DNA of 64,000 nt from Rhizobium sp. BK196 (GCF_014193255.1 NZ_JACHZB010000003.1:124001-188000); one strand, 5' to 3'; positions 26,002 through 40,334 are shown, counted from the stretch's first letter. A program made the numbers and translations. Notes: generated by a model not told the origin, from the letters alone.

Positions 26002-26475
26002 TTATTCTGCCGCTGCGGCAGAAAGAAGCGTTACCTTGCCGCCAGCCTTTTCGATCTTCTCGATGGCTGACTTGGAAGCGCCTGCAACTTCGAGCGTGAG
26101 CTTGGCCTTGAGCTCGCCATCGGCGAGAACGCGAACGCCATCCTTGGCGCGGCGGATGACGCCAGCGGCCTTCAGAGCAGCTGCATCAACGGTTGACTTC
26201 GCGTCGAGCTTGCCGGCATCGACGGCAGCCTGGATGCGTGCCAGCGATACGACGACGTAGTCGGCCGCGAAGATGTTGGTGAAGCCGCGCTTCGGCAGGC
26301 GACGGTAGATGGGCATCTGACCGCCTTCGAAGCCGTTGATGGCGACGCCCGAACGGGACTTCTGACCCTTTACACCGCGACCACCGGTCTTGCCGGAGCC
26401 CGAGCCGATACCGCGGCCGAGGCGCTTGCGGCTGTGGGTAGAGCCTTCGTTGTCTTTGATTTCATTGAGTTTCAT
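26002..26475 (-). CDS. rplO: 50S ribosomal protein L15
   Basis: A 157-residue L15 starting [20 protein letters not shown], with the Gly-rich [21 protein letters not shown] extension that winds through 23S rRNA and [17 protein letters not shown]. It is a late-assembly protein of the large subunit. It is last gene of the spc unit before the hairpin at 25959. A longer N-terminus in frame is not supported by the family start. Confidence 0.97.
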   Translation of the reverse strand: MKLNEIKDNEGSTHSRKRLGRGIGSGSGKTGGRGVKGQKSRSGVAINGFEGGQMPIYRRLPKRGFTNIFAADYVVVSLARIQAAVDAGKLDAKSTVDAAALKAAGVIRRAKDGVRVLADGELKAKLTLEVAGASKSAIEKIEKAGGKVTLLSAAAAE

Positions 26476-26491
26476 GAGCGTTACTCCGGGC

Positions 26492-26701
26492 TCACTTCTC
26501 GTCGACGACGCGAACGAGATGCTGGACTGCACGGATCATGCCACGAACGGCCGGAGTATCTTCCAGCGTGCGGCGACGGTGCATCTTGTTCAGTCCGAGA
26601 CCGATCAGCGTGCGCTGCTGGACGTCCGGACGGCGAATCGGGCTGCCGATCTGTTCGATCGTAACAGTCTTCGCTTCAGCCTTCTTGGTAGCCTTGGCCA
26701 T
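26492..26701 (-). CDS. rpmD: 50S ribosomal protein L30
   Basis: A 69-residue L30 with the typical [28 protein letters not shown] core and [12 protein letters not shown] end. The short N-terminal basic extension [11 protein letters not shown] is common in alphaproteobacteria. Thirteen bases separate it from rpsE; rplO follows after 16 bases. Confidence 0.96.
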   Translation of the reverse strand: MAKATKKAEAKTVTIEQIGSPIRRPDVQQRTLIGLGLNKMHRRRTLEDTPAVRGMIRAVQHLVRVVDEK

Positions 26702-26714
26702 TGGTCAGCTCCTC

Positions 26715-27284
26715 TTATTCTTCAGAGGCGTTGCCAGAAGCGGCACGGCGAGCCTGGAGCGTAGCATACTTGATGCCGCGCTGGGCTGCGATGTCCTTCG
26801 GGTGAACCTGGTGCTTCAGAGCGTCGAAGGTAGCGCGAACCATGTTGTAGGGGTTCGACGAACCAGTCGACTTGGCGACGACGTCGTGGACGCCGAGCGT
26901 TTCGAAAACGGCGCGCATCGGACCACCGGCGATGATACCGGTACCGACCTTGGCCGAACGCAGCAGAACCTTGCCGGCGCCATGACGGCCATGAACGTCA
27001 TGATGCAGCGTACGGCCGTCACGCAGCGGTACGAAAATCATGTCGCGCTTTGCGCTTTCGGTTGCCTTGCGGATAGCTTCCGGCACTTCGCGCGCCTTGC
27101 CATGACCGAAACCTACACGACCCTTCTGGTCGCCAACGACGACGAGAGCGGCGAAGCCGAAGCGACGGCCACCCTTAACAACCTTAGCGACGCGGTTGAT
27201 CGCGACCAGCTTGTCGACGAATTCGCTATCGCGCTCTTCGCGGCTCTGGCGGTCTTCCCGCTGCGGCCTTCTTTCCTGTGCCAT
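26715..27284 (-). CDS. rpsE: 30S ribosomal protein S5
   Basis: A 189-residue S5. After an Arg-rich leader ([19 protein letters not shown]) the double-stranded RNA-binding part has [20 protein letters not shown], and the second domain has [18 protein letters not shown]5 shapes the mRNA entry tunnel and translational accuracy; the region linked to ram/spectinomycin phenotypes ([10 protein letters not shown]) looks wild type. AGGAAGAGGACA precedes the ATG. Confidence 0.97.
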   Translation of the reverse strand: MAQERRPQREDRQSREERDSEFVDKLVAINRVAKVVKGGRRFGFAALVVVGDQKGRVGFGHGKAREVPEAIRKATESAKRDMIFVPLRDGRTLHHDVHGRHGAGKVLLRSAKVGTGIIAGGPMRAVFETLGVHDVVAKSTGSSNPYNMVRATFDALKHQVHPKDIAAQRGIKYATLQARRAASGNASEE

Positions 27285-27414
27285 TGTCCTCTTCCTTTTT
27301 CTTTTCCGGGTGCAATCGGCAAACAAAATGAGGACCGCACCAGCTTCCCAAAGGGAACGATTTGCGGTCCAGTGACATCCGGCCGAAGACCAGAAAGGCT
27401 TCGGCCGGAAACTA

Positions 27415-27777
27415 TTAGAAGGTCAGACCGCCTTCGCGGGCTGCATCTGCCAGGGCCTTGATACGGCCGTGATAGATGAAGGCGCCACGGTCGAATACGA
27501 CCTCGGTAACGCCTGCCTTCGATGCGCGCTCTGCAACGAGCTTGCCAACGAGGGCAGCTGCTGCTGTGTCGGCACCGGTCTTCAGAGAACCGCGCAGATC
27601 CTTGTCGAGGGTCGATGCAGCGGCAAGCGTCTTGCCGGCAACATCGTCGATGATCTGTGCGTAGATGTTCTTCGACGAGCGATGAACCGACAGGCGCGGA
27701 CGGCCATTGGCCACCGACTTGAGATGACGGCGCACGCGGTTGGCACGACGTGCAAGTGCTTCTTTCCTGCTAGCCAT
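27415..27777 (-). CDS. rplR: 50S ribosomal protein L18
   Basis: A 120-residue L18 that binds 5S rRNA together with L5 and L25. Family marks are [13 protein letters not shown] near the N-terminus, [18 protein letters not shown], and the C-terminal [21 protein letters not shown]. Twelve bases separate it from rplF upstream; the gap to rpsE downstream is 130 bases, longer than most in this operon. Confidence 0.97.
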   Translation of the reverse strand: MASRKEALARRANRVRRHLKSVANGRPRLSVHRSSKNIYAQIIDDVAGKTLAAASTLDKDLRGSLKTGADTAAAALVGKLVAERASKAGVTEVVFDRGAFIYHGRIKALADAAREGGLTF

Positions 27778-27789
27778 TTCGCGTGATCC

Positions 27790-28323
27790 TTACTTCTTCT
27801 TGCCTTCTTTGCGGACAATCCGCTCTTCGGCATACTTGACGCCCTTGCCCTTGTAGGGCTCCGGACCGCGGTATTCGCGGATCTCGGCGGCGACCTGACC
27901 GACCTGCTGCTTGTTGATGCCGGTGACGACGATTTCCGTCGGCTTCGGCACAGCGATCGTGATGCCCTGCGGCGGTTCATAGACCACGTCGTGGCTGAAA
28001 CCGAGAGCCAGCTGCAGGTTCTTGCCCTGCAGCGAAGCGCGGTAACCAACGCCGTTGATTTCAAGCTTGCGCTCGAAGCCGTCCTTGACGCCCTTGAAGA
28101 TGTTTTCGATCATCGTGCGGGACATGCCCCACTTCGAACGAGCTTCCTTCGTCTGGCTGATCGGCGCTACGACGACCGCATTGTTTTCGAGCTTCACGCT
28201 GATTTCGTCGTTTGCGACGAAAAACAACTCGCCCTTCGGGCCCTTAGCAGTAACCTTCTGGCCATCGACCGTAGCCGTGATCCCAGCAGGCACCTGAACG
28301 GGCTTCTTACCGATACGAGACAT
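27790..28323 (-). CDS. rplF: 50S ribosomal protein L6
   Basis: A 177-residue L6, starting [15 protein letters not shown] and ending with the conserved [20 protein letters not shown] segment that binds 23S rRNA near the sarcin-ricin loop. The two similar beta domains are about 1-80 and 85-170. It follows rpsH after 41 bases. Confidence 0.98.
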   Translation of the reverse strand: MSRIGKKPVQVPAGITATVDGQKVTAKGPKGELFFVANDEISVKLENNAVVVAPISQTKEARSKWGMSRTMIENIFKGVKDGFERKLEINGVGYRASLQGKNLQLALGFSHDVVYEPPQGITIAVPKPTEIVVTGINKQQVGQVAAEIREYRGPEPYKGKGVKYAEERIVRKEGKKK

Positions 28324-28364
28324 GTTTCAATCCTGTCTGTTCGCTATGGAGACCCTGCGCAGTC

Positions 28365-28763
28365 TTAGAAGACCGAGCAGAGAACCTCGCCACCAACGTT
28401 CTGTTCGCGAGCCTGGTGATCGGCCATCACGCCCTTCGGGGTCGAAAGGATGGTGATGCCGAGGCCGTTCGCGACCTGCGGAATGGACTTGACCGAGACA
28501 TAAACCCGGCGGCCCGGCTTGGACACACGGCCGATCTCGCGGATCACCGATGCGCCTTCATAGTACTTGAGTTCGATATTGAGCTCGGACTTGCCGTTGC
28601 CGAAATCGACGACGGAATAGCCACGGATGTAACCTTCAGCCTGGAGCACATCGAGAACACGCGCACGGAGCTTGGAAGCAGGCGTCGAAACCGACGACTT
28701 GCGACGCGAAGCGCCGTTGCGGATACGGGTGAGCATATCGCCCAACGGATCAGTCATTGTCAT
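28365..28763 (-). CDS. rpsH: 30S ribosomal protein S8
   Basis: A 132-residue S8, [21 protein letters not shown], with the C-terminal RNA-binding segment [27 protein letters not shown]. In E. coli S8 also represses the spc operon by binding rplE mRNA. The ATG at 28763 has AGG about nine bases upstream; the second ATG, two codons later, is an alternative. Confidence 0.97.
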   Translation of the reverse strand: MTMTDPLGDMLTRIRNGASRRKSSVSTPASKLRARVLDVLQAEGYIRGYSVVDFGNGKSELNIELKYYEGASVIREIGRVSKPGRRVYVSVKSIPQVANGLGITILSTPKGVMADHQAREQNVGGEVLCSVF

Positions 28764-28775
28764 CTAACCTGCTCC

Positions 28776-29081
28776 TTACCAGCTCGACTTGACGATGCCC
28801 GGCACCTTGCCGAGATTGCCCAGTTCGCGCAGCGCGATACGCGACATACGCAGTTTACGGTAGTAAGCGCGCGGACGACCGGACACTTCGCAACGGTTGC
28901 GAATGCGGGTCTTCGATCCGTCGCGCGGCAGGGATGCCAGCTTGATCGAGGCCTTGAACCGCTCTTCGATCGGAAGAGCCTGGTTCATGATGATCGCCTT
29001 CAGAGCTGCGCGCTTGGCAGCCTGGTTTGCGACCGTATTACGGCGGCGCTTGTTCTTTTCAACTGCGCTTGTCTTCGCCAT
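28776..29081 (-). CDS. rpsN: 30S ribosomal protein S14 (zinc-free type)
   Basis: A 101-residue S14 of the long, zinc-independent class: it has [19 protein letters not shown] in place of the CxxC zinc ribbon, with a single Cys. The start [17 protein letters not shown] is fixed by AAAGGA upstream. It lies in the head of the small subunit and follows rplE after 32 bases. Confidence 0.97.
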   Translation of the reverse strand: MAKTSAVEKNKRRRNTVANQAAKRAALKAIIMNQALPIEERFKASIKLASLPRDGSKTRIRNRCEVSGRPRAYYRKLRMSRIALRELGNLGKVPGIVKSSW

Positions 29082-29113
29082 GTCAGGTTCCTTTTCTACG
29101 CTCGTCGTTACGG

Positions 29114-29671
29114 TTACTGACGGAACGGGAAGCTGAACTCCGCGAGGAGCGCGCGAGCTTCGTCGTCGGTCGTTGCCGTCGTGCAAACGATGATGTCCAT
29201 GCCCCACATCTGATCAACCTTGTCGTAGTTGATTTCTGGGAACACAATGTGCTCCTTGATGCCCATGGCGAAGTTGCCACGGCCGTCAAAGCTCTTCGGG
29301 TTCAGGCCGCGGAAGTCGCGAACGCGCGGAAGCGCGATGTTGACCAGGCGATCCAGGAACTCGTACATGCGGGCGCCGCGCAGGGTGACCTTCGCGCCGA
29401 TCGGCATGTTTTCGCGGACCTTGAAGCCAGCGATAGAGTTACGTGCGCGGGTGATGACCGGCTTCTGGCCAGCGATGGCAGCCAGGTCGGCAGCAGCAAC
29501 GGTCGGCTTCTTAGAATCAGCCGTCGCTTCGCCCACACCCATGTTGATAACGATCTTGTCGAGCTTCGGGATCATCATCTCGTTGGCGTAGGAGAACTTC
29601 TCCTGCATCGCCTTACGGATCCGCTCGACATATTCCTTCTTGAGCCGCGGCTCGTACTTTGCCTCAGCCAT
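29114..29671 (-). CDS. rplE: 50S ribosomal protein L5
   Basis: A 185-residue L5, a 5S rRNA-binding protein of the central protuberance. It shows [31 protein letters not shown], and [20 protein letters not shown]. The start overlaps rplX by eight bases with a GGGAGAAG site inside the rplX end, so the two are coupled. Confidence 0.98.
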   Translation of the reverse strand: MAEAKYEPRLKKEYVERIRKAMQEKFSYANEMMIPKLDKIVINMGVGEATADSKKPTVAAADLAAIAGQKPVITRARNSIAGFKVRENMPIGAKVTLRGARMYEFLDRLVNIALPRVRDFRGLNPKSFDGRGNFAMGIKEHIVFPEINYDKVDQMWGMDIIVCTTATTDDEARALLAEFSFPFRQ

Positions 29672-29972
29672 CGATCACTTCTCCCGAACGCTTAGCCACG
29701 CGGACCTTCTTGCCGTCAACAACCTTGAAGCCAACGCGGGTCGGCTTGCCGTCCTTGTCGACGATGGCGACGTTGGACAGATGGACCGAAGCTTCCTTCG
29801 AAATGATGCCGGCTTCCTGCGTCTGCGTCTGGCGCTGATGGCGCTTTACGACGTTTACGCCGCGCACCACGGCGCGATCTTCCTTCGGCAGGACCTGGAG
29901 GACTTCGCCAGTGCGGCCCTTGTCCTTACCTGCGAGCATGACGACCTTGTCGCCCTTACGAATCTTCTGCAT
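29664..29972 (-). CDS. rplX: 50S ribosomal protein L24
   Basis: A 102-residue L24 with the KOW motif [20 protein letters not shown] at 3-22. L24 is an assembly-initiator protein of the large subunit. It has TAAGGAG before the start, follows rplN after 12 bases, and overlaps rplE at its end. Confidence 0.97.
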   Translation of the reverse strand: MQKIRKGDKVVMLAGKDKGRTGEVLQVLPKEDRAVVRGVNVVKRHQRQTQTQEAGIISKEASVHLSNVAIVDKDGKPTRVGFKVVDGKKVRVAKRSGEVIDG

Positions 29973-29984
29973 CGTTCCCGCTCC

Positions 29985-30353
29985 TTACAGTACTTCGGGA
30001 GCCAGCGAGATGATCTTCATGTGGTTCTTTGCGCGAAGTTCGCGCGGAACCGGTCCGAAGATACGGGTGCCGATCGGCTCTTTCTTGTTGTCGATGAGGA
30101 CTGCTGCGTTGGTATCGAAGCGGATGACAGAGCCATCCGGACGACGGATGTCTTTGGCGGTACGAACGACAACCGCCTTCATCACGTCACCCTTCTTTAC
30201 ACGGCCGCGCGGAATAGCTTCCTTGATCGAAACGACGATGACGTCGCCGATCGAGGCATACTTGCGCTTCGAGCCGCCCAGCACCTTGATGCACATGACA
30301 CGACGTGCGCCGGAATTATCCGCGACGTCGAGGTTTGTTTGCATCTGAATCAT
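29985..30353 (-). CDS. rplN: 50S ribosomal protein L14
   Basis: A 122-residue L14, [31 protein letters not shown], ending [18 protein letters not shown]. It is the first gene of the spc unit, separated from rpsQ by 262 bases that contain a terminator-like hairpin, as at the S10/spc border in E. coli. The ribosome site is weak (CCTGAT region before ATG). Confidence 0.98.
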   Translation of the reverse strand: MIQMQTNLDVADNSGARRVMCIKVLGGSKRKYASIGDVIVVSIKEAIPRGRVKKGDVMKAVVVRTAKDIRRPDGSVIRFDTNAAVLIDNKKEPIGTRIFGPVPRELRAKNHMKIISLAPEVL

Positions 30354-30531
30354 ATCAGGTCGCCTTCTTGTTCTTACCGGAATGGTTGGGCAAAGCCCCC
30401 TCTTCCGGCTTATGAAAATTGTCTACCGGCCGCTCGTCACAAGGACAGCGAAAACGCGGCAATAGCTTGAATAGCGCGGGGGTAGATCGTTGCCAGGGTG
30501 GTTTCCCAGATGGGACCTTCCGTGCGCTTAA

Positions 30532-30561
30532 AGCAAAAGAACGCCCGGCATTCGAGCGTTC
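30532..30561 (-). terminator. Terminator-like hairpin between rpsQ and rplN (S10/spc border)
   Basis: GAACGC (30539-30544) pairs with GCGTTC (30556-30561); on the minus strand the second arm is followed by TTTTGCTTT (30530-30538). It lies 54 bases after the rpsQ stop in a 262-base gap. The rest of the gap has no clear promoter hexamers that I can name. Confidence 0.7.
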
Positions 30562-30615
30562 CGACGCTGCTTCATACAGAAATTTCCGCGAGACGCAAGG
30601 CCTCGCGCAAAATTC

Positions 30616-30855
30616 TTACTTGGCTTGGGCGGCAACGACCGTCCAGCGCTTGTCCTTGGAGATCGGTGCGCACTCCTCGATGGAGACGATATCACCGATC
30701 TTGTACTGATTGTTTTCGTCGTGGGCCTTGTACTTCTTGGAACGACGAACGGTCTTCTGGAGCAGCGGGTGAGCGAAACGACGCTCAACGCGAACTACGA
30801 CAGTCTTCTCGTTCTTGTCGCCAACGACGACGCCCTGCAAAATGCGCTTCGGCAT
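30616..30855 (-). CDS. rpsQ: 30S ribosomal protein S17
   Basis: A 79-residue S17, [21 protein letters not shown], with the OB-fold marks [25 protein letters not shown]. It is the last gene of the S10 operon. AAAGGAAG precedes the ATG; rpmC is 12 bases upstream. Confidence 0.98.
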   Translation of the reverse strand: MPKRILQGVVVGDKNEKTVVVRVERRFAHPLLQKTVRRSKKYKAHDENNQYKIGDIVSIEECAPISKDKRWTVVAAQAK

Positions 30856-30867
30856 GTTCTTCTTCCT

Positions 30868-31068
30868 TTACGCCTTTGCTTCCGCCGCCTTCTGGCGGGC
30901 AATGGTTTTCACGCGGGCGATATCCTTGCGGACTTCGTTGATGCGCGAGGTCTTTTCAAGCTGGTTCGTCGCCTTCTGGAAGCGCAGATTGAACTGCTCC
31001 TTCTTCAGGTCGGCGAGCTTGTCCTTGAGCTGGTCGGCCGTGAGGCCGCGTACTTCTTCGGCTTTCAT
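30868..31068 (-). CDS. rpmC: 50S ribosomal protein L29
   Basis: A 66-residue two-helix L29: [26 protein letters not shown] then [15 protein letters not shown]29 lies at the polypeptide exit and helps dock SRP and trigger factor. AAGGAG precedes the start; it follows rplP after 12 bases. Confidence 0.97.
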   Translation of the reverse strand: MKAEEVRGLTADQLKDKLADLKKEQFNLRFQKATNQLEKTSRINEVRKDIARVKTIARQKAAEAKA

Positions 31069-31080
31069 CGTGCCTTCTCC

Positions 31081-31494
31081 TTACTCTGCGATGCGCTGTA
31101 CAAAGCGCGTCTTGACCGAGAGCTTGGCCGAACCGAGACGAAGCGCTTCACGTGCGATTTCCTCGGAGACACCATCGATCTCGAACATCATACGACCAGG
31201 CTTGACCTTGCATGCCCAGTATTCCACGGAACCCTTACCCTTACCCATACGGACTTCGGTAGGCTTTGCGGTTACCGGAACGTCCGGGAACACGCGGATC
31301 CAAACACGGCCGGCGCGCTTCATGTAACGCGTGATCGCGCGGCGGGCCGCTTCAATCTCGCGAGCATTAACGCGGTTGGGCTCCTGAGCCTTCAGGCCGA
31401 ATTCACCGAAGGCAAGGTCGGAACCGCCCTTGGCAACGCCCTTGATGCGGCCCTTGAACTGCTTGCGGTACTTAGTACGCTTTGGCTGCAACAT
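31081..31494 (-). CDS. rplP: 50S ribosomal protein L16
   Basis: A 137-residue L16, [16 protein letters not shown], with the [20 protein letters not shown] segment and the [19 protein letters not shown] loop near the peptidyl transferase centre and A site. It follows rpsC after 38 bases; GGAGAAG precedes the start. Confidence 0.98.
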   Translation of the reverse strand: MLQPKRTKYRKQFKGRIKGVAKGGSDLAFGEFGLKAQEPNRVNAREIEAARRAITRYMKRAGRVWIRVFPDVPVTAKPTEVRMGKGKGSVEYWACKVKPGRMMFEIDGVSEEIAREALRLGSAKLSVKTRFVQRIAE

Positions 31495-31532
31495 TTTCTT
31501 ACTTCTCCGAGCTTATCTTTCGCCAGCGCTAA

Positions 31533-32267
31533 TTACGCGTTGTCGCGTTCGCGGCGACGATCGCCACGGTCGCGTTCGCGGCTTGCCGGGCCCTGTGCGT
31601 CGCCTTCCAGCGCGCGGCGTTCGGAAGCCATCGGATCGTGCTCAAGGATTTCGCCCTTGAAGATCCAGACCTTGATGCCGCAGATACCGAATGCGGTTTC
31701 GGCTTCAGCCGTACCGTAGTCGATGTCAGCGCGCAGGGTATGCAGCGGAACGCGGCCTTCGCGGTACCATTCCGTACGAGCGATTTCCGCACCGCCGAGA
31801 CGGCCGGCGCAGGTGATCTTGATGCCTTCGGCGCCAAGACGCATCGCGGATTGAACGGCGCGCTTCATGGCGCGACGGAAAGCCACGCGGCGCTCGAGCT
31901 GCTGGGCGATCGACTGAGCAACGAGCGTTGCGTCGATTTCCGGCTTGCGCACTTCAACGATGTTGAGGTGCGTTTCGGAGTTCGTCATGTCCGACAGCTT
32001 CTTGCGGAGCTTGTCGATGTCGGCGCCCTTGCGGCCGATGATCAGGCCCGGGCGGGCCGAGTGGATCGTGACGCGGCACTTCTTGTGCGGACGCTCGATG
32101 ACCACCTTGGAGATACCGGCCTGCTTCAGTTCGCTCATGACGAACTTACGCATCTTCAGGTCTTCGTGCAGGAGCTGGCCATACTCGGCATTGTCCGCAA
32201 ACCAGCGGCTATCCCAGGTACGGTTGATGCCAAGACGGAAACCAATCGGATTGATTTTCTGACCCAT
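31533..32267 (-). CDS. rpsC: 30S ribosomal protein S3
   Basis: A 244-residue S3. The KH domain contains [18 protein letters not shown], and the C-terminal domain has [23 protein letters not shown] charged tail ([16 protein letters not shown]) extends past the E. coli end, common in rhizobia. S3 is at the mRNA entry site. The start overlaps the rplV stop (TAATG), with a GAGGAGG site inside rplV. Confidence 0.98.
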   Translation of the reverse strand: MGQKINPIGFRLGINRTWDSRWFADNAEYGQLLHEDLKMRKFVMSELKQAGISKVVIERPHKKCRVTIHSARPGLIIGRKGADIDKLRKKLSDMTNSETHLNIVEVRKPEIDATLVAQSIAQQLERRVAFRRAMKRAVQSAMRLGAEGIKITCAGRLGGAEIARTEWYREGRVPLHTLRADIDYGTAEAETAFGICGIKVWIFKGEILEHDPMASERRALEGDAQGPASRERDRGDRRRERDNA

Positions 32268-32656
32268 TATGCGGCCTCCTCTTGTGCCTGCACTTCACGA
32301 ACGACGATCGTCAGGTGAGCGAACGGACGTTCGATCCGCGATGCGCGGCCACGGCCGCGAGCGTGGAAGCGCTTCATGACGATCGACTTGCCGACATAGG
32401 CCTCGGCGACGACGAGAGCGTCGACGTCGAGGTCATGATTGTTCTCAGCGTTGGCGATCGCAGATTCGAGCGTCTTCTTGACGGCGCCAGCGATACGCTT
32501 GCGGGAGAATTCCAGCTCAGCGAGTGCACGCTCGACCTTCTTGCCGCGGATAGCCGCGGCAACCAGGTTGAGCTTCTGTGGGCTGACGCGGAGCGTACGG
32601 GCGACTGCTTGCGCCTCGTTGTCCTTCAGCCGGCGTTCGGCTTTAGCCTTACCCAT
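32267..32656 (-). CDS. rplV: 50S ribosomal protein L22
   Basis: A 129-residue L22 with [22 protein letters not shown] and [21 protein letters not shown], whose beta-hairpin lines the exit tunnel; no change of the macrolide-resistance type is evident. It starts three bases after the rpsS stop codon, a typical coupled arrangement. Confidence 0.98.
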   Translation of the reverse strand: MGKAKAERRLKDNEAQAVARTLRVSPQKLNLVAAAIRGKKVERALAELEFSRKRIAGAVKKTLESAIANAENNHDLDVDALVVAEAYVGKSIVMKRFHARGRGRASRIERPFAHLTIVVREVQAQEEAA

Positions 32657-32658
32657 CG

Positions 32659-32937
32659 TTACTTCCTCTTTGCCTTCTTGTCCGCGCCGTGACCGTAATA
32701 GGTACGCGTCGGAGAGAATTCACCGAATTTGTGACCGACCATGTCTTCATTGACACTGACCGGAACATGCTTGCTGCCGTTGTAGACGCCGAAGGTGAGA
32801 CCAACGAACTGCGGCAGGATCGTGGAGCGACGGCTCCAGATCTTGATTACTTCTGCACGTCCGCCTTCACGAACCTTCTCAGCCTTCTTGAGAAGATAGC
32901 CGTCAACAAACGGACCTTTCCATACTGAACGAGCCAT
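32659..32937 (-). CDS. rpsS: 30S ribosomal protein S19
   Basis: A 92-residue S19: [39 protein letters not shown] and [21 protein letters not shown]. It sits in the head of the small subunit near S13. AGAGAGGAAG lies before the ATG; rplB is 15 bases upstream. Confidence 0.98.
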   Translation of the reverse strand: MARSVWKGPFVDGYLLKKAEKVREGGRAEVIKIWSRRSTILPQFVGLTFGVYNGSKHVPVSVNEDMVGHKFGEFSPTRTYYGHGADKKAKRK

Positions 32938-32952
32938 TGAGGACTTCCTCTC

Positions 32953-33789
32953 TTACTTCTTACGCTGATGACGCGAGCGCATGATCATCTTGTCGGTCGA
33001 CTTGTTCGACCGGGTGCGCTTGCCCTTGGTCGGCTTGCCCCACGGCGAAACCGGATGACGGCCGCCCGAGGTGCGGCCTTCACCCCCGCCATGCGGATGG
33101 TCGACCGGGTTCATGACGACGCCGCGGTTATGCGGACGCTTGCCGCGCCAAACAGTACGACCGGCCTTACCGTCGTTGATGTTAGCATGGTCAGGGTTCG
33201 ACACCGCACCGATCGAAGCAAGGCAGGTGCCGTGCACGAGGCGCTGTTCGCCCGAGTTCAGGCGAAGGATCGCCATGCCCTGGTCACGGCCGACGAGCTG
33301 CGCGTAGGAACCGGCAGAGCGGGCAATCTGGCCGCCCTTGCCCGGCTTCATTTCCACGTTGTGGATGATTGAGCCGACCGGGATGTACTGCAGCGGCATC
33401 GTATTGCCGGGCTTGACGTCGACAGCCTTGTCGGAAGCGATGACCTTGTCGCCAGCAGCAAGACGCTGCGGAGCGAGGATGTAGGCCTGTTCGCCGTCGG
33501 AGTAGCGGACGAGCGCGATGTAAGCCGTGCGGTTCGGATCGTATTCGATACGCTCAACCGTGCCTTCAACGTCGAATTTGCGACGCTTGAAGTCGATGAT
33601 GCGATAGGTACGCTTGTGACCGCCGCCAATGAAGCGGGCAGTGATGCGGCCGAGGTTGTTACGACCGCCGCTCTTGGTCAGACCTTCCGTCAGCGCCTTG
33701 ACCGGCTTGCCCTTGTAGAGGCCCGAACGGTCGACGATGACCAGCTGGCGCTGGCTCGGGGTCGTCGGATTGAAAGTTTTCAATGCCAT
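32953..33789 (-). CDS. rplB: 50S ribosomal protein L2
   Basis: A 278-residue L2, close to the peptidyl transferase centre. The functionally important His is in [21 protein letters not shown] near residue 230, and [19 protein letters not shown] marks the N-terminal domain. GAGGAATAAAAAG precedes the ATG; rplW is 11 bases upstream. Confidence 0.98.
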   Translation of the reverse strand: MALKTFNPTTPSQRQLVIVDRSGLYKGKPVKALTEGLTKSGGRNNLGRITARFIGGGHKRTYRIIDFKRRKFDVEGTVERIEYDPNRTAYIALVRYSDGEQAYILAPQRLAAGDKVIASDKAVDVKPGNTMPLQYIPVGSIIHNVEMKPGKGGQIARSAGSYAQLVGRDQGMAILRLNSGEQRLVHGTCLASIGAVSNPDHANINDGKAGRTVWRGKRPHNRGVVMNPVDHPHGGGEGRTSGGRHPVSPWGKPTKGKRTRSNKSTDKMIMRSRHQRKK

Positions 33790-33800
33790 CTTTTTATTCC

Positions 33801-34094
33801 TCAGAGACCGGTGGAGACGTCGATCGTCTGGCCTTCAGCCAACGTCACGACAGCCTTCTTCACGTCCTGCTGCTTGCCGACAAAACCGCGGAAACGACGG
33901 GTCTTGCCCTTGCGCAGCAGAGTGTTGACAGCCGTAACCTTGACGCCGAAGAGCGCCTCGACTGCAGCCTTGATTTCCGGCTTCGTCGCCTTCTTGGCGA
34001 CATTGAAAACAACCTGGTTGTTTTCCGATACCAGCGTGGACTTTTCGGTGATCGCAGGAGAAACGATCACATCGTAGTGGCGGAGATCGGTCAC
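33801..34094 (-). CDS. rplW: 50S ribosomal protein L23
   Basis: A 97-residue L23, the docking site for trigger factor and SRP at the tunnel exit. It shows [20 protein letters not shown] and [20 protein letters not shown]. The start codon is GTG (34094), overlapping the rplD stop by four bases (GTGA), so translation is coupled. Confidence 0.97.
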   Translation of the reverse strand: MTDLRHYDVIVSPAITEKSTLVSENNQVVFNVAKKATKPEIKAAVEALFGVKVTAVNTLLRKGKTRRFRGFVGKQQDVKKAVVTLAEGQTIDVSTGL

Positions 34095-34711
34095 TTGAAT
34101 CGCTCCTCTAGCGCTTCAACGGCAGCCTTGGAAAGCACGAGCTTGCCGCGGCGGACGATGTCGTAAACGTTGATGCCCTGGATCGGCAGAACATCGATGT
34201 TGGGGATGTTCTGGGCAGCGAGCTTGAAGTTACCGTCGAGCTCGGCGCCGCCGATGAAGAGGGCGTTGGTGAGGCCCAGCGTTGCGAATACGCCGGCCAG
34301 AGCCTTGGTCTTTGCTTCGTTGGCGACCAGATCATCGATGATGATCAGTTCGTCTGCCTTGATCTTAGCGGACAGCGCATGACGCAGGCCAAGTGCACGA
34401 ACCTTCTTGGGAAGGTCATGTTCGTGGCTGCGAGCAACCGGGCCGTGAGCCTTACCACCGCCGCGGAACTGCGGAGCACGAGCCGAATGGTGACGAGCGC
34501 GGCCCGTACCCTTCTGCTTGTACATCTTGGCGCCGGTGCGCCAGACGTCGGCGCGGCCCTTTGCCTGGTGCGTGCCCTGCTGCTTCTTGGCAAGCTGCCA
34601 GCGGATAACGCGGGCGAGAATATCTTCACGGGGCTCAAGGCCGAAAATCGCTTCCGAAAGGGAAACCTTCCCAGCGTCTTTTCCCTCGAGGGTCTTGACG
34701 TTCAATTCCAT
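34091..34711 (-). CDS. rplD: 50S ribosomal protein L4
   Basis: A 206-residue L4 beginning [18 protein letters not shown]. The long loop into the tunnel is [36 protein letters not shown]. In E. coli L4 represses its own operon; no matching leader was identified here. The start is preceded by GGGAG; an upstream in-frame ATG at 34792 lies inside rplC. Confidence 0.97.
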   Translation of the reverse strand: MELNVKTLEGKDAGKVSLSEAIFGLEPREDILARVIRWQLAKKQQGTHQAKGRADVWRTGAKMYKQKGTGRARHHSARAPQFRGGGKAHGPVARSHEHDLPKKVRALGLRHALSAKIKADELIIIDDLVANEAKTKALAGVFATLGLTNALFIGGAELDGNFKLAAQNIPNIDVLPIQGINVYDIVRRGKLVLSKAAVEALEERFK

Positions 34712-34724
34712 TGGTCTGGCTCCC

Positions 34725-35366
34725 TTACTTCGCTGCCGACTTGACGGCGTCGCGCACGATGATCCAGGCACCCTTGGAACCGGGTACTGCACCCTTAATC
34801 AGGATCAGACCGCGATCTTCATCGGTCGAAACCACTTCAAGGTTCTGCGTCGTCACGCGCGTCTGGCCCATGTGACCAGCCATCTTCTTATTCTTGAAAA
34901 CCTTGCCCGGATCCTGGCGCGAACCCGTCGAACCATGCGAACGGTGCGAAACGGACACACCGTGCGTGGCGCGAAGACCGCCGAAACCATGGCGCTTCAT
35001 GGCGCCGGCAAAACCCTTACCGATCGTCGTGCCGGTGACATCGACGAGCTGGCCCGCAGCAAAGTGGCCGGCCTTGAGTTCGGTACCAACATCAAGCAGA
35101 TGGTCCTCCGAAACGCGGAATTCCTGAAGCTTGGCCTTGGGCTCAACATTAGCGACGGCAAAGTTGCCGCGCATGGCCTTAGACGTGTTCTTTACCTTGG
35201 CCTGGCCAGCACCGAGCTGAAGCGCGGTATAGCCATTCTTTTCTACGGTGCGCTGGGCCACAACCTGGCAGCCATCCAAACGCAGTACCGTTACAGGGAC
35301 ATGCTCGCCGGCGTCGTTGTAGACGCGGGTCATTCCCACCTTCTGTGCAATCACACCTGAACGCAT
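34725..35366 (-). CDS. rplC: 50S ribosomal protein L3
   Basis: A 213-residue L3: [20 protein letters not shown], then [33 protein letters not shown], the segment with the Gln methylated by PrmB in relatives. L3 starts large-subunit assembly. GGAAGG precedes the start; rpsJ is 33 bases upstream. Confidence 0.98.
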   Translation of the reverse strand: MRSGVIAQKVGMTRVYNDAGEHVPVTVLRLDGCQVVAQRTVEKNGYTALQLGAGQAKVKNTSKAMRGNFAVANVEPKAKLQEFRVSEDHLLDVGTELKAGHFAAGQLVDVTGTTIGKGFAGAMKRHGFGGLRATHGVSVSHRSHGSTGSRQDPGKVFKNKKMAGHMGQTRVTTQNLEVVSTDEDRGLILIKGAVPGSKGAWIIVRDAVKSAAK

Positions 35367-35399
35367 CGGTTCAATCCTTCCAACTCAGCTCGAGCAAGC

Positions 35400-35708
35400 T
35401 CAGAGCTTGATCTCAACATCGACACCGGCGGCGAGATCGAGCTTCATCAGCGCGTCTACCGTCTGCGGGGTCGGGTCTACGATGTCGAGCAGGCGCTTAT
35501 GCGTGCGCATCTCGAACTGTTCGCGGCTCTTCTTGTCGATGTGCGGGGACCGGTTAACCGTAAACTTCTCGATGCGGGTCGGAAGCGGAACGGGGCCCCG
35601 GACGCTTGCACCGGTGCGCTTCGCCGTCGACACGATCTCGCGCGTGGAAGCATCGAGAATCCGGTGATCGAACGCCTTCAGGCGAATGCGGATATTTTGG
35701 CCGTTCAT
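35400..35708 (-). CDS. rpsJ: 30S ribosomal protein S10 / NusE
   Basis: A 102-residue S10, [19 protein letters not shown], ending [23 protein letters not shown] and VDVEIKL. It serves in the small subunit and, as NusE, with NusB and NusG in transcription antitermination. It is first gene of the S10 operon, 307 bases after tufA. AAGGATAA precedes the ATG. Confidence 0.98.
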   Translation of the reverse strand: MNGQNIRIRLKAFDHRILDASTREIVSTAKRTGASVRGPVPLPTRIEKFTVNRSPHIDKKSREQFEMRTHKRLLDIVDPTPQTVDALMKLDLAAGVDVEIKL

Positions 35709-36015
35709 TCGACGTTATCCTTGTGTTTGTTTTCCGCATGTCTTTGGACAAGACACGGGTTTTTCTTTCTTCCTAAGGCGGACCACCGGTTTCAAAGATC
35801 GAGAGCGACGCCGCATGCGGCATCCCTATCCATTCTTCAGGGCCTTTTAGCCCACCTTATTGTTTGTTTTAGTCGCCGCTTCGTTATCCAAAGCGGTACG
35901 CAAATCGCGCTCGCGCGCCATTTGCAACATTTCTGTGTAATAAGCAAGCGGCTTGCGCCGCTTGCATCATAATAATGTCATCGAATCGGCCACCCCGCCG
36001 GGGCAGCCGAATGAA
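35709..36015. other. Gene-free region tufA / rpsJ
   Basis: This 307-base gap holds the tufA hairpin at 35944-35965 and the rpsJ leader. On the minus strand AT-rich tracts occur near 35850-35880 and 35750-35770 but I cannot name hexamers with confidence. Its size and the hairpin suggest the S10 operon has its own promoter here. Confidence 0.5.
35944..35965 (-). terminator. Hairpin after tufA
   Basis: GCAAGCGGC (35944-35952) and GCCGCTTGC (35957-35965) form a perfect 9-bp stem with loop TTGC, 50 bases after the tufA stop. On the minus strand the tail reads TTATTACA, a short U-poor tract, so termination may be partial. Confidence 0.6.
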
Positions 36016-37191
<1,176 letters not shown>

Positions 37192-37257
37192 TTTCGGCTC
37201 TCCATTCTTTGGCCCTGAGGGGCGCTAATTCTTGTTATCGGACAATTGGTATTCCGG

Positions 37258-39357
<2,100 letters not shown>

Positions 39358-39386
39358 AATGGACTGCCTTTCGATATCGTTCGGGA

Positions 39387-39887
<501 letters not shown>

Positions 39888-39937
39888 TCACCACGCGGAG
39901 GACCTCGCGCAGCGCCGGAAACTCACTTTCAAGCGTT

Positions 39938-39955
39938 CCGGGCGGCATCGCCCGG
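39938..39955 (-). promoter_or_regulatory. Hairpin in rpsL-rpsG gap, candidate S7 control site
   Basis: CCGGGCG (39938-39944) pairs with CGCCCGG (39949-39955) with a 4-base loop, seven bases after the rpsL stop in a 105-base gap. S7 feedback control acts at this gap in E. coli. The structure itself is not shown to match the E. coli site. Confidence 0.4.
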
Positions 39956-39962
39956 GGCGAAA

Positions 39963-40334
39963 TTACTTCGGACGCTTCGCACCGTACTTGGAACGACGCT
40001 GCTTGCGGTTCTTGACACCCTGGGTATCGAGAACGCCGCGGATGATGTGGTAACGGACACCCGGAAGGTCCTTGACGCGGCCGCCACGGATCATGACGAC
40101 AGAGTGTTCCTGAAGGTTGTGACCTTCGCCGGGAATGTAACCAATGACTTCGAAGCCGTTGGTGAGGCGGATCTTTGCGACCTTACGCAGAGCCGAGTTC
40201 GGCTTCTTCGGCGTCGTGGTGTAGACGCGGGTGCAAACGCCGCGCTTCTGCGGGTTCTCCTGAAGAGCGGGAACCTTATTACGCTTTACGTTCGCCTGGC
40301 GAGGCTTGCGGATCAGCTGGTTTACGGTAGGCAT
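39963..40334 (-). CDS. rpsL: 30S ribosomal protein S12
   Basis: A 123-residue S12 of the decoding centre. The lysines linked to streptomycin sensitivity are wild type: [11 protein letters not shown] near 43 and [14 protein letters not shown] near 88. The start [12 protein letters not shown] follows AAGGGATG. It is first gene of the str operon, with a 497-base divergent region upstream. Confidence 0.98.
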   Translation of the reverse strand: MPTVNQLIRKPRQANVKRNKVPALQENPQKRGVCTRVYTTTPKKPNSALRKVAKIRLTNGFEVIGYIPGEGHNLQEHSVVMIRGGRVKDLPGVRYHIIRGVLDTQGVKNRKQRRSKYGAKRPK

